From Paraburkholderia sabiae (GTDB lineage Bacteria; Pseudomonadota; Gammaproteobacteria; Burkholderiales; Burkholderiaceae): 64,000 nt of DNA. The stretch is taken from positions 310,001 to 374,000 of the forward strand of contig NZ_CP125297.1 of the NCBI RefSeq assembly GCF_030412785.1. The letters run 5' to 3'. Shown in pieces: positions 27,622-36,701 of the stretch. The notes beneath the pieces were generated by a model. That model was not told the origin of the DNA. It ran no database searches and saw only the letters and a program-made list of their open reading frames with translations. A program made the position numbers and the translations under genes. How positions within the stretch are numbered: position 1 is the stretch's first letter; each line of letters opens with the position of its first letter.

Positions 27622-28653
27622 ATGCGCTGGAAAAAAACATTGCAGGTCGTGGGAGTCCACGCCGAAGGCGAGATTGGTAAAGTCATCACGGGCGGTGTAG
27701 GAAAAATCCCGGGTGATACCGTTCTCGACAAGATGAACTACATCAACGAGGTGGACGACAGCCTCCGCCGCCTTTGCGTATTCGAGCCGCGCGGCGCGCT
27801 AGCGATGTCATTCAACTTATTGGTTCCGCCGACGCGCCCTGAAGCTCACGCCGGGTTTTTTATCATGCAGGCCGACAGGGCGCATCCGATGTCCGGCAGT
27901 AATTCGATCTGTGTTGTTACAGCGCTCTTGGAGCTCGGCATTGTTCCGATGCAAGAGCCGGAGACGACTGTCGTGCTGGATACTGCGGTCGGGCTCGTCA
28001 CAGCCCGCGCGCGGTGCAACGATGGACGCTGCGAAAGCGTCTCGCTCGAAATGATGCCCGCGTTCGTTGAAGAGCTCGACCTCGAAATCGAGACGCCGGA
28101 CTTTGGCAAGATCAAGGTTGATATCGCGTTCGGAGGTGTCTACTACGCGCTCGTCGACGTTGACCAAGTGGGCATGGACATCAATGCGGAGAACGCCCGT
28201 CGCCTTGCCGATCTAGGCGTGAAGTTCGCCGACATCGTGAACGAACAAGTTAAGGTCGAGCATCCTCTCTATCCGAGCATCAATAAGATTGCGTATGTGA
28301 TGTTCCGCAATCGCGTCGCTGACGATGTCTACCAAACATGTACTACGCTCGTCCCGGGCCGAATCGATCGTTCACCCTGCGGAACTGGAAGCTCAGCTAA
28401 CCTGGCGACGCTCGCAGCCCGCGGGCTCGCGGATGTAGGAAGTCGACTGGTGTCGCGCTCCGCTATCGGAAGTGAATTCAAGGTCGAAATGCTTGGGCGA
28501 ACGGAGATCGGCGGCCGACCGGCTGTGCTTCCGAGAATTGAAGGGCGAGGCTGGGTCTTCAGCGTTGAACAGCTCGGCGTCGACCCGACGGATCCATTCG
28601 GCACTGGCTTCATGGTGAGCGATACCTGGGGTGAGGGCTTTCCTCAAGGCTGA
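27622..28653 (+). CDS. Proline racemase family protein (hydroxyproline 2-epimerase or dehydratase-like)
   Basis: 343 residues, normal for the family. The first catalytic position, usually Cys in MCGHG, is Ser91 in PMSGSNS; the second is the usual Cys253 in DRSPCGTGSS. Cys/Cys members are racemases or epimerases and Cys/Thr members are dehydratases of 3-hydroxyproline; Ser/Cys members also occur and their activity must be tested. Position in an operon with a D-amino-acid oxidase favours 2-epimerisation of a hydroxyproline. Follows the oxidase by 30 bp and a good GAGGA site precedes the start. Confidence 0.88.
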   Translation: MRWKKTLQVVGVHAEGEIGKVITGGVGKIPGDTVLDKMNYINEVDDSLRRLCVFEPRGALAMSFNLLVPPTRPEAHAGFFIMQADRAHPMSGSNSICVVTALLELGIVPMQEPETTVVLDTAVGLVTARARCNDGRCESVSLEMMPAFVEELDLEIETPDFGKIKVDIAFGGVYYALVDVDQVGMDINAENARRLADLGVKFADIVNEQVKVEHPLYPSINKIAYVMFRNRVADDVYQTCTTLVPGRIDRSPCGTGSSANLATLAARGLADVGSRLVSRSAIGSEFKVEMLGRTEIGGRPAVLPRIEGRGWVFSVEQLGVDPTDPFGTGFMVSDTWGEGFPQG

Positions 28654-28707
28654 CGGCGATCATCAACAAGGCACACGCAGGACCACAGGTCGACTATAGG
28701 AGGAGAT

Positions 28708-30003
28708 ATGGAGAAGACACTTTTAGCGGAAGGCCGCGACATCACTGGCACAGCAGACCAAGGTCGGCGCGCAATCATTGCAACAGTTCTGGGAAACGGA
28801 CTTGAATGGTTTGACTGGACGGTCTTTAGCTTCTTCTCGGTGACAATCGCCAAGCTGTTCTTCCCTACCGGAAACGAGCTCACGTCGATACTTCTTGCGG
28901 TGGGAACCTTCGGCGTAGGCTTTTTCATGCGTCCAGTAGGGGGCATTATCCTAGGCGTGTACGCCGACAAGGCAGGTCGAAAAGCGGCGCTGTCGCTCAT
29001 CATCCTACTGATGGCACTTGGCACGGCGATCATCGGCTTTGCTCCCACTTACGAACAGGCGGGCATTGTCGCGCCCGTGCTGATCGTTTTCGCACGGCTC
29101 TTACAGGGGTTCTCTGCTGGTGGGGAGATGGGAGGTGCCACGGCATTCCTGACGGAGTGCGCTCCACCGGGAAAGCGTGCCTTCTATTCCAGCTGGATTT
29201 TGTCCAGCACTGGTTTCTCAGTCCTTTTAGGGGCGGGCGTTGGCACTTTCGTCAATACTTCGCTCGACCCCGCAGCGTTGCATAGCTGGGGCTGGCGAGT
29301 GCCGTTCCTTTTGGGGATTCTTATCGGACCGGTTGGTTATTACATCCGTAGTCGGATGGACGAGACTGCTGCGTTCAGCGCTGTTGAAGAAGAGGCGAAG
29401 CATAACTCCCCTCTTAAAGAGGTACTCGCTCGTTTTCCGCGCGAGACGCTAGCGACGTTTTCGATGGTCATTCTTTGGACCGTGATCACTTACGTTCTGC
29501 TGTTCTATATGCCGACGTACTCAGTCCGCACCTTACATCTGGACCCGTCGACAGGATTCATCGCGGGCATGGTGGGAGGCGCCGTCATTATGTTTGTTTC
29601 ACCGATCGTTGGACGGCTCGCGGACGTTTATGGAAGAAGGATCTTCATATCCGGATCTGCAGTTGCGATTTTGGTACTAGTGTGGCCGATGTTCGCTTGG
29701 ATTAATCGGTCGCCCGGTTTGACCTCACTGCTTGTCTTTCAGATCGTCTTCGGTGCCCTTTTTTCGGGATACGCCGGCTCGATATTGGCCGCTTTCTCGG
29801 AACTGTTTCCCACAAAAGTACTTTCGACCGGCCTCTCAGTGGCATACAACCTCGCCGTCACGGTGTTCGGGGGCTTCACGCCGTTCGTCGTCACGTGGTT
29901 AATGGCTAGCACCGGAAGCAATATGGTCCCAGCGTATTACGTAATCGCCGCAGCCGCTATCAGCCTCGTGGGTAGCCGCTTTGTAAAGGACGCGCGGCGT
30001 TAA
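28708..30003 (+). CDS. MFS transporter, metabolite:H+ symporter (MHS/ProP-like) family
   Basis: 431 residues, 12 predicted helices. Family marks are NGLEWFDWTVFSFF in helix 1, the RPVGG and DKAGRKAAL loop between helices 2 and 3, LQGFSAGGEMGG in helix 4 and a repeat of the loop motif (LADVYGRR) in the second half. MHS carriers bring in proline, betaine, dicarboxylates or aromatic acids with protons. Strong ribosome site TAGGAGGAGAT. Encoded inside the amino-acid operon, so it probably imports the operon's substrate. Confidence 0.92.
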   Translation: MEKTLLAEGRDITGTADQGRRAIIATVLGNGLEWFDWTVFSFFSVTIAKLFFPTGNELTSILLAVGTFGVGFFMRPVGGIILGVYADKAGRKAALSLIILLMALGTAIIGFAPTYEQAGIVAPVLIVFARLLQGFSAGGEMGGATAFLTECAPPGKRAFYSSWILSSTGFSVLLGAGVGTFVNTSLDPAALHSWGWRVPFLLGILIGPVGYYIRSRMDETAAFSAVEEEAKHNSPLKEVLARFPRETLATFSMVILWTVITYVLLFYMPTYSVRTLHLDPSTGFIAGMVGGAVIMFVSPIVGRLADVYGRRIFISGSAVAILVLVWPMFAWINRSPGLTSLLVFQIVFGALFSGYAGSILAAFSELFPTKVLSTGLSVAYNLAVTVFGGFTPFVVTWLMASTGSNMVPAYYVIAAAAISLVGSRFVKDARR

Positions 30004-30030
30004 CTCCAGATGCCTAACAAGGACACCGAT

Positions 30031-31275
30031 ATGCCAACAACTACTATTCTTCAAGGCGGAAACGTACTTGATCTGCAACGCGGGATTTTGCTGGAAGGTC
30101 ACAATGTAATCATCGAAGGCGAAGTGATAGTGGGTGTGACTGACGGCCCTGTTGATCGTGCAGATGCTCGCGTGATCGATGTCCGCGGAAAGACTGTAAT
30201 GCCGGGGTTCATCGACTGCCACGTGCACGTTGTCACGTCTCACACAAACCTTGGTGCGAATGCTGCACAACCAAATGTCCTGGCAACGATCCGATCGCTG
30301 CCCATTCTCGACGGCATGTTGTCTCGAGGCTTCACAAGCGTACGCGATGCAGGTGGGGCTGACTGGGCGCTTATGCAGGCTGTGGAGACAGGACTCATCC
30401 CGGGCCCCCGGATTTTTCCTTCCGGTAGGGCGCTTTCTCAGACCGGAGGTCACGGGGATTTTCGCCCCCGAAACGATGTGCTCGAACCTTGCTCATGCGC
30501 CATTCGTACAGGAGCTATCGCTCGCGTTGTCGATGGTGTGGACGCGGTTCGCTTAGCGGTGCGCGAAGAAATTCAAAAGGGTGCTACTCAGATCAAAGTT
30601 ATGGCTGGAGGTGGCATCGCCTCTCCTACGGACCCGATTGCGAACACTCAGTACTCGGAAAACGAGATCCGTGCCATCGTAGATGAAGCGCAAGCCGCTA
30701 ACACCTATGTGATGGCTCACGCTTACACCGCACGTTCAATCGCCCGAGCTGTGAGGTGCGGCGTTCGCACAATCGAACACGGCAACCTTATCGACGAGCC
30801 GACAGCGACGTTGATGCACGACCATGGCGCTTTCGTTGTGCCGACGCTCATCGCTTACGATGTTCTGCTAGAGCAGGGGGCAAAGCTCGGTCTTCCGCCT
30901 GAGTCTGTTGCAAAGGTCCCAGCAATCCAACGCGCGGGGCGCGAATCGCTGGAGATTTATGCGAAGGCTGGCGTGTTGATGGGATTCGGAACGGATCTGA
31001 GCAGTGACGGGCATGCGTTTCAGTGCAATGAATTTCGTATTCGTGCAGAAGTGCTCGGAAACTTGGAAGCGCTACGTTCGGCAACCACTGTGGCTGCCGA
31101 AATCGTCGGAATGAAGGGAAAGCTGGGCTCGATCGAAAAGGGAGCGTTCGCAGACATACTGGTCGTGGATGGCAACCCGCTTTCAGATATCGGTGCAGTG
31201 GCGGGACCAGGTGAGCATTTGGAGCTGGTCCTGCAACGCGGGGAGGTGGTGAAGACTCGCCGCGTGAATGAATGA
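30031..31275 (+). CDS. Amidohydrolase family protein (Xaa-Pro dipeptidase / imidazolonepropionase-like)
   Basis: 414 residues from ATG 30031 (AAGGA precedes it; another ATG lies 7 codons upstream). Metal-site motifs are HVH in DCHVHVV, carboxylated Lys in IKVMAGGG, His in MAHAYT, His in IEHGNL and Asp in GFGTDLSSD. This pattern matches the amidohydrolase subgroup that contains dipeptidases acting on Xaa-Pro and Xaa-Arg/Lys. In a hydroxyproline-type operon it could release the imino acid from a dipeptide (inference). Starts 27 bp after the transporter. Confidence 0.88.
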   Translation: MPTTTILQGGNVLDLQRGILLEGHNVIIEGEVIVGVTDGPVDRADARVIDVRGKTVMPGFIDCHVHVVTSHTNLGANAAQPNVLATIRSLPILDGMLSRGFTSVRDAGGADWALMQAVETGLIPGPRIFPSGRALSQTGGHGDFRPRNDVLEPCSCAIRTGAIARVVDGVDAVRLAVREEIQKGATQIKVMAGGGIASPTDPIANTQYSENEIRAIVDEAQAANTYVMAHAYTARSIARAVRCGVRTIEHGNLIDEPTATLMHDHGAFVVPTLIAYDVLLEQGAKLGLPPESVAKVPAIQRAGRESLEIYAKAGVLMGFGTDLSSDGHAFQCNEFRIRAEVLGNLEALRSATTVAAEIVGMKGKLGSIEKGAFADILVVDGNPLSDIGAVAGPGEHLELVLQRGEVVKTRRVNE

Positions 31276-31352
31276 GGCGTCTCTAACGAGAAATGTTGTG
31301 GCAATCGGCTGTCACAGCACCACACCTGTGCTCACTGGAGTATGGACGACAA

Positions 31353-31880
31353 ATGAGCAACACCGACACCGCAAAAAGCATCGAAGGCGAAAGGTTCCTC
31401 ATCACGCGCCCCGAGGAGGCGGAGAGCTACTGGCAGCCGCTTCCTGCGAATGGGTACGTCTCAATCCACGTCGCGCCCCATCAAATCCGTATGGACGCGC
31501 CGATTGCAGTTGGGACCCAAACGCTCGGCAAAGGCGCCTACGTACGCGACCACAGTCACGATCGAAATGAAGAAGTCATTCATTTCATCCATGGCAAGGG
31601 CAGAGTTGTGATCAACGGAACCGAGACTCACGACATTACCCCTGGTACCACCCTCTTTCTTGGTAAGGGTTGTACGCATACCTTCATCAATGACAGTGAA
31701 ACCGAGGAGATGCACTGGATTTGGTTCATGAATCCGGGCGGATTGGAATCGTTTTTCAGACAGATCGGGCGACCACGGGCACACGGCGATTCGCCTCCGT
31801 CGCCGTTTCCCCGACCCACGAACGTTGCAGAGATCGAAGCAAACACCGTGTTTGCCGCACCGAACAGGGATAGCAAATGA
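31353..31880 (+). CDS. Cupin-domain protein
   Basis: 175 residues from ATG 31353, with TGGAG upstream. One beta-barrel with the two cupin motifs: metal ligands in DHSHDRNEEVIHFIHGKG (first motif) and GCTHTFIN (second). Single-domain cupins range from dioxygenases and isomerases to ligand sensors, so function is not assigned. Its stop overlaps the next gene by 4 bases (ATGA), showing coupling with the alpha/beta hydrolase. Confidence 0.85.
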   Translation: MSNTDTAKSIEGERFLITRPEEAESYWQPLPANGYVSIHVAPHQIRMDAPIAVGTQTLGKGAYVRDHSHDRNEEVIHFIHGKGRVVINGTETHDITPGTTLFLGKGCTHTFINDSETEEMHWIWFMNPGGLESFFRQIGRPRAHGDSPPSPFPRPTNVAEIEANTVFAAPNRDSK

Positions 31881-32656
31881 AGTCGTTTGTGACCAACGCT
31901 GGGGTTGCAGGCGCGGCCGCAGGCAGCGGCCCGGCAATCTTGATGATTTCAGGTCTCGGAGGACGCGGTTCGTTCTGGCATCAGGTGATGGAGACCCTTT
32001 GTCCAATCTATCGAACGGTCACTTTCGACCATCCAGGCGTGGGTGCGAGCAAGTGCGTCGGCGAGCAAAGCATCTCGAATGTTGTTGACGCCGCGTTGGA
32101 TGTTCTTGACTCGCTTGACATTGACCATGCCACGATCGTCGGCCATTCCACGGGCAGCCTCGTTGCACAGGCGATTGCACTTGAGTTTCCGCGCCGCTGC
32201 GATCAGTTGGTTCTGAGTGGAGGATGGGCCCGACCGGATAGGAGATTTCGCGACTGCTTCCTCTTGCGCAAAGAGGTCTTGAGCAAGGCAGGAAGCGCAG
32301 CGTACGGCATGCTTTCCGCTTTGCTCGCTTACCCGAACGAATGGTACAACAGCGCGATAGCGGGACCGAGTATGCCCGCTTTTGATGGCGGCCTAGACAC
32401 CGATGCGGCGACGGTCAGGGACCGAATCGACATGCTTCTCCAATATTCCCGTTTTGACGAGTTGCCTAATCTTGACATGCAAACGCTCGTAATCGGCGCT
32501 CGCGACGACATGGTGGTGCCGATCGAGCATAGCAGGGAACTGGCGTCACTGATCCCTGGCTCGACGCTTGTCGAGATGAACGGAGGACACTTTTTTCCGA
32601 ATGTCGCGACGGTCGAATACACGCGTTATCTCCTCGAATTTGTGGGCAAACCATGA
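31877..32656 (+). CDS. Alpha/beta hydrolase (3-oxoadipate enol-lactonase/RutD-like)
   Basis: 259 residues. Nucleophile Ser in VGHSTGSLV, acid Asp in IGARDDMVVP and catalytic His in NGGHFFPN, a full triad with an oxyanion region ISGLGGRGSFW near the N-terminus. The nearest named types are enol-lactonases and aminoacrylate hydrolases, which act on esters, lactones or C-N bonds of small metabolites. Coupled to both neighbours by 4-bp overlaps, so it belongs to the same pathway. Confidence 0.9.
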   Translation: MKSFVTNAGVAGAAAGSGPAILMISGLGGRGSFWHQVMETLCPIYRTVTFDHPGVGASKCVGEQSISNVVDAALDVLDSLDIDHATIVGHSTGSLVAQAIALEFPRRCDQLVLSGGWARPDRRFRDCFLLRKEVLSKAGSAAYGMLSALLAYPNEWYNSAIAGPSMPAFDGGLDTDAATVRDRIDMLLQYSRFDELPNLDMQTLVIGARDDMVVPIEHSRELASLIPGSTLVEMNGGHFFPNVATVEYTRYLLEFVGKP

Positions 32657-33459
32657 CTAAGGACCGTTTTCGAGTCGCCGTGATTGGCGCCGGCACGATC
32701 GGTCAGAGCTTCGCAGAGTGCCTGTCGCGCGATTCCTTCGATCAGATTGCGTTCCTCGACGTGCGAGCGACGCCCTACTTCATGGCGGATGAACGATATG
32801 GCCGTCTGACGAGTATTCACGAGCTCGTTGCGTGGCGTCCGACCGTTGTTGTCGAGTGCGCTGGCCATGACGCCGTCTCCAATGTCGTTCCCGACGTGCT
32901 TAGAGAAGGTTTCGACGTGGTACTTTCTTCGGTTGGAGCGCTAGCAAAGGTCGAGAATCGCACGGCGTTGAGCAGCAGTTCGAGCGCTGGCGGATCACGA
33001 GTCATACCAATTGCCGGAGCGATCGGCGGGATCGACGCTTTGTCGGCCGCATCACGGAGCGGACTGACCGAGGTCATGTACACCGGGCGAAAGCCTCCAC
33101 GAGCGTGGGCGGGTACACCTGCTGCGGAAGAAGTCGATCTCGAAGCGTTGACGAGCCAACGAGTTGTTTTTATAGGGACAGCTGAGCAGGCCGCGCTGAA
33201 GTTTCCCGCCAACGCGAACGTCGCCGCTACGATCGCTATTCATGGTCTGGGCTTCGAGAGGACGAGTGTGACGCTGATCGCTGATCCTTCGATTCACTTG
33301 AACTGCCATGAGATCTATGCGAAGAGCAAGAGCGGTGAACTGAGGGTGAGCATGTCTAATGAGCCGACGCCTGGTAACCCAAAGACATCCTGGCTTGCCG
33401 CATTGAGCTTGCAACAGACTGTAGTCACGAAACTTCTAGGCGTGCCATGGAGAAATTAG
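32653..33459 (+). CDS. Aspartate dehydrogenase-like NAD(P)-dependent enzyme (NadX family)
   Basis: 268 residues. Rossmann motif VIGAGTIGQSFA, a central IPIAGAIGGIDALSAA block and the C-terminal GNPKTSWLAALS of L-aspartate dehydrogenases, which turn aspartate to iminoaspartate and then oxaloacetate. It overlaps the hydrolase gene by 4 bases and ends the operon. No nadA/nadC genes are near, so it probably serves amino-acid breakdown or reductive amination rather than NAD synthesis. Confidence 0.88.
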   Translation: MTKDRFRVAVIGAGTIGQSFAECLSRDSFDQIAFLDVRATPYFMADERYGRLTSIHELVAWRPTVVVECAGHDAVSNVVPDVLREGFDVVLSSVGALAKVENRTALSSSSSAGGSRVIPIAGAIGGIDALSAASRSGLTEVMYTGRKPPRAWAGTPAAEEVDLEALTSQRVVFIGTAEQAALKFPANANVAATIAIHGLGFERTSVTLIADPSIHLNCHEIYAKSKSGELRVSMSNEPTPGNPKTSWLAALSLQQTVVTKLLGVPWRN

Positions 33460-33665
33460 CCCGCGAGTAGACGCGGATCTAGACATTAGCATCCTGATAG
33501 TATCCGTGCGCTCTTGAACCGCGCTTAGCCAGACCGGTGGCAGTAAGCCTATCGGCAAATGTACCGTATCTTGTTTTTCTTCCTTGCCTCGATAACCCTG
33601 CTTTAGCGCGACACGTTGTTCAGATAACGCGTCGTCATAACACATTACATAATGAGGACTGAAAA

Positions 33666-34886
33666 TTGAAAAAACATTACCTCGGAGTTAGGGCGGCTTT
33701 CGTTTGTGCAACCATGCTCGCCGTCCATTCCGCTTTCGCGCAAAGCAGCGTAACACTGTACGGCATCGTCGATACGGGTTTGGGCTACCAGTCGAGTTCG
33801 ACTTCCCTAGGCTCGACATCGGGCGGGCGCTCGAGCTTCAAGATGATTACAGGGGTGTGGGCCGGCAGCCGGTTCGGCCTGAAGGGGGCCGAAGATCTAG
33901 GTGGTGGCACGAAAGCCATCTTTACATTGGAAGAGGGCATCAATAGCGCGACTGGCGCGATGTCCACGTCGAATCTGATGTTTAGCCGACAGGCATTCGT
34001 CGGTGTGGCCAACGGCACTTATGGCACGCTTACGGCTGGCCGCCAGTACACATCTTACTACCAGCTTCTTTTTCCTTATAGCCCAACGACGTGGCTCACC
34101 GGCTTCTACGGTGCACACCCTGGCGACGTAGACGGCCTGGATACGCTCTACCGCGCGAACAACACGTTACTTTACATGTCGCCTCAACTGTATGGCTTCA
34201 AGTTTAGCGGCTCCTATTCATTCGCGGGCGTACCGGGCAGCGTCAACCAAGGTTCGACGTGGACCACGGCGATCCAGTATTCGCAGGGGCCTGTCGGTAT
34301 TGCGGTCGGGTTCTCCCGAATCAACAACTCGACGGTCGGCGGCGGTGCATTCGGCGCGGACTCGACGACGTCGAACGCGGGCGCGCAGACGGGCGTCTCG
34401 GCTGTGACGAACGGCTATCGCACGGCGCAGGCACAGCAGCGCTTCGCAGTCGGCGCGGGCTATACGTTCAACAGCCAATTCGACGTTACCGCGACCTACA
34501 CGAACGTGCAATACATTCCCGGTGCTGGCTCGGCGTTTCACAGTGAGGCGATCTGGAACACGGGGGGCATTGTGCTGCACTGGAAGCCGACGGTCGCCTG
34601 GGACTTCGCGACGGGCTACAGCTACACCCGCGCGACGAAGGCCAACGGTATCACGAGCAACGCGCAGTACCAGCAGTTCAACCTGTCCGAGTATTACTCG
34701 CTGTCGAAACGCACGGGCCTGTACGCGTTGCAGGGGTATCAGCGCGCAAGCGGTCAAACACTCGGAAACAACGGCGCAGGAAACATCATCAACGCGACGG
34801 CTACGCTCGGCGACGGCTTCAATTCGACGCCTTCGTCTTCTCGCAGCATGGTGGGCGTAGGCGTGGGTATCGTCCACCGGTTCTAG
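33666..34886 (+). CDS. Gram-negative porin (OmpC-like)
   Basis: 406 residues with a TTG start at 33666, eight bases after GAGGA; no better in-frame start exists before the signal peptide, which ends HSAFA before QSSVTLYG. C-terminal VGIVHRF assembly strand. GSRFGLKGAEDLGGGTKA and LTAGRQYTSYY are typical. The gene changes from lower GC in its first part to high GC in its second. It follows the aspartate dehydrogenase gene by 206 bp and may serve outer-membrane entry for the upstream pathway (inference). Confidence 0.94.
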   Translation: MKKHYLGVRAAFVCATMLAVHSAFAQSSVTLYGIVDTGLGYQSSSTSLGSTSGGRSSFKMITGVWAGSRFGLKGAEDLGGGTKAIFTLEEGINSATGAMSTSNLMFSRQAFVGVANGTYGTLTAGRQYTSYYQLLFPYSPTTWLTGFYGAHPGDVDGLDTLYRANNTLLYMSPQLYGFKFSGSYSFAGVPGSVNQGSTWTTAIQYSQGPVGIAVGFSRINNSTVGGGAFGADSTTSNAGAQTGVSAVTNGYRTAQAQQRFAVGAGYTFNSQFDVTATYTNVQYIPGAGSAFHSEAIWNTGGIVLHWKPTVAWDFATGYSYTRATKANGITSNAQYQQFNLSEYYSLSKRTGLYALQGYQRASGQTLGNNGAGNIINATATLGDGFNSTPSSSRSMVGVGVGIVHRF

Positions 34887-35057
34887 TTCCGGTCAGGTGT
34901 GGCCAGACTCGACTGAACAGGCGAAACAATCTACTGCGGGTACCAGTCACGTAGACGGGAGAGCAGCCGATTGCCTGCGCGTCCACTAAAGCCATACATG
35001 AACTTCAGTTCTTTCTGAGGCTTTTCGCAAGACTCGCAGCCTCCCTTGGAGTAAGAC

Positions 35058-36209
35058 ATGAGGAATTTTAGCAGCCTGTTGTTGCGTGGTTTGATCGCCA
35101 CAGCGATTAGCTCTTCGGCACCGACTCTGGCGGTTGCCGACACTATGGTCAAGATAGGGTTCGCCGGTCCCTTGACGGGCCAATACGCAAGCTATGGCAA
35201 GGATCTCCAGTATGGGGTTCAGCTTGCGTTGGAGGATGCGCGAGCGAAAGGGATTAACATCAATGGACAACCGGTAAGTTTCGAATTGATCGCAGAGGAC
35301 GATCAAGGCGACCCGCGCGTCGCGGTGCAGGTCGGGCAGATGCTTATCGACAAGGGATCGAACTTTATAGTTGGCCACTTCAACTCCGGCACAACGATCC
35401 CCGCTTCGGCCCTTTATGAAAGGGCCGGCATTCCTGATGTCAATCCAACGTCGACTAACCCTTCGCTGAACCAACGCGGCTTCAAGAATCTGTTTTCGAC
35501 CATCACAAACGATGCTCAAAATTCGGGAGCGGCGGCGAAGTACGCAGTCAACGTTCAAAAGGCGAAGCGCATTGCAATCATCGACGACCGAACCGCATTC
35601 GGGCAGAACCAAGCGGACGAATTCGAACGTATCGCCAAGGCTGCCGGCGGCAACGTCGTTGCTCACGAATATACTTCAAACACGGCCGTTGATTTTAGAC
35701 CTCAACTGACGACCATAAAAGGACTTACACCGGACCTCATCTACGTGTCGACTAGCAATCCTCAGGCAGCTCTGATTGCAAAGCAAATGCGCTCGCTCGG
35801 GCTGCGAGCGGCATACGTCGGCGGCGGCGGCGTCAACACGACCGAGTTCATCAACCTAACGGGTCCTAGCTCGGAGGGGGATTATGCGTGGGAGCCCGGT
35901 CGTCCGCTCGAGTCCAACGCGGCAGGAAAAAACTTCGCCGAACGGTTCAAGAAGCGTTTCGGAGTGGATGTGCTGGCCTACGCGCAGTTCGGATATGATT
36001 CTACGCTCGTCGCACTTAAGGCGATGAAAGAAGCTAACAGCACGTCGCCAGCGGCGATCGGCGCGAAACTGCAAACGATTCAGTACGACGGCGTGACTGG
36101 GCAGATCGGCTTTAACGCTGACGGATCGAGAAAGGATGCTGCCTCGACGCTCTATCAAGTAAAAAATGGCAGATGGGTTCCCATCCATACTGAGGCCGGC
36201 GGTTCCTAA
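35058..36209 (+). CDS. Branched-chain amino acid ABC transporter substrate-binding protein (LivK-like), orphan
   Basis: 383 residues. Signal peptide of about 28 residues ending LAVA, then the type I binding-protein domain starting VKIGFAGPLTGQYASYGKD, with FNSGTTIPAS and IIDDRTAFGQ segments typical of Leu/Ile/Val-binding proteins. No livHMGF permease or ATPase genes are nearby, so it must pair with a transporter encoded elsewhere. A second, related copy lies at 37537. Ligand unknown. Confidence 0.92.
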   Translation: MRNFSSLLLRGLIATAISSSAPTLAVADTMVKIGFAGPLTGQYASYGKDLQYGVQLALEDARAKGININGQPVSFELIAEDDQGDPRVAVQVGQMLIDKGSNFIVGHFNSGTTIPASALYERAGIPDVNPTSTNPSLNQRGFKNLFSTITNDAQNSGAAAKYAVNVQKAKRIAIIDDRTAFGQNQADEFERIAKAAGGNVVAHEYTSNTAVDFRPQLTTIKGLTPDLIYVSTSNPQAALIAKQMRSLGLRAAYVGGGGVNTTEFINLTGPSSEGDYAWEPGRPLESNAAGKNFAERFKKRFGVDVLAYAQFGYDSTLVALKAMKEANSTSPAAIGAKLQTIQYDGVTGQIGFNADGSRKDAASTLYQVKNGRWVPIHTEAGGS

Positions 36210-36309
36210 CCTCTAGAGGCGCGGCGAATGACGTCGCACCGATTCGCATACTCGAGCGCTTTGGCTCTTTGATCCGCGGAAATGCTTGCCGCAGTATCGG
36301 CCATGAGTT

Positions 36310-36386
36310 GCGCTGTAACTCAGCAGGGCCAGACCGTCTTGTTTCGAGTAAGCCCACACATCGACAGCTAGTTACAGCGCCCTGCT
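36310..36386. repeat. Overlapping inverted repeats in the gap after the first LivK-like gene
   Basis: GCGCTGTAAC (36310-36319) pairs with GTTACAGCGC (36371-36380), and AGCAGGGC (36322-36329) pairs with GCCCTGCT (36379-36386). The two right arms overlap by two bases and are in an order that makes the stems compete. The rest of 36210-36701 shows no gene. Confidence 0.5.
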
Positions 36387-36701
36387 AGCGCTCGAATCGT
36401 CGGCGCGGCTGTTCCAAAAGGCGACATTTATTGGTTTCCCGGAGCAACATCTTTTGCTTTACAAGGTAGCGACCTTTCGCGGGTTTAGCCGAGTTGGCGA
36501 TTGAGTCCACGCTTTCTGTGGGTCACGAACATTGGGCTCCGCGTCGACGGGTCCAGGAAGGTCGCGAAGAGGAGCCAAGCGATGTAGCGCGTTTTCGTGA
36601 GTAGAAAGCATGGGACGACCATTCTGTGGGAATTATGAGGTTTCGATCAACTTAGTAAAACTCGTCGATGACCAAGGCTAACTTTCCCAGCTGCCCACGG
36701 C

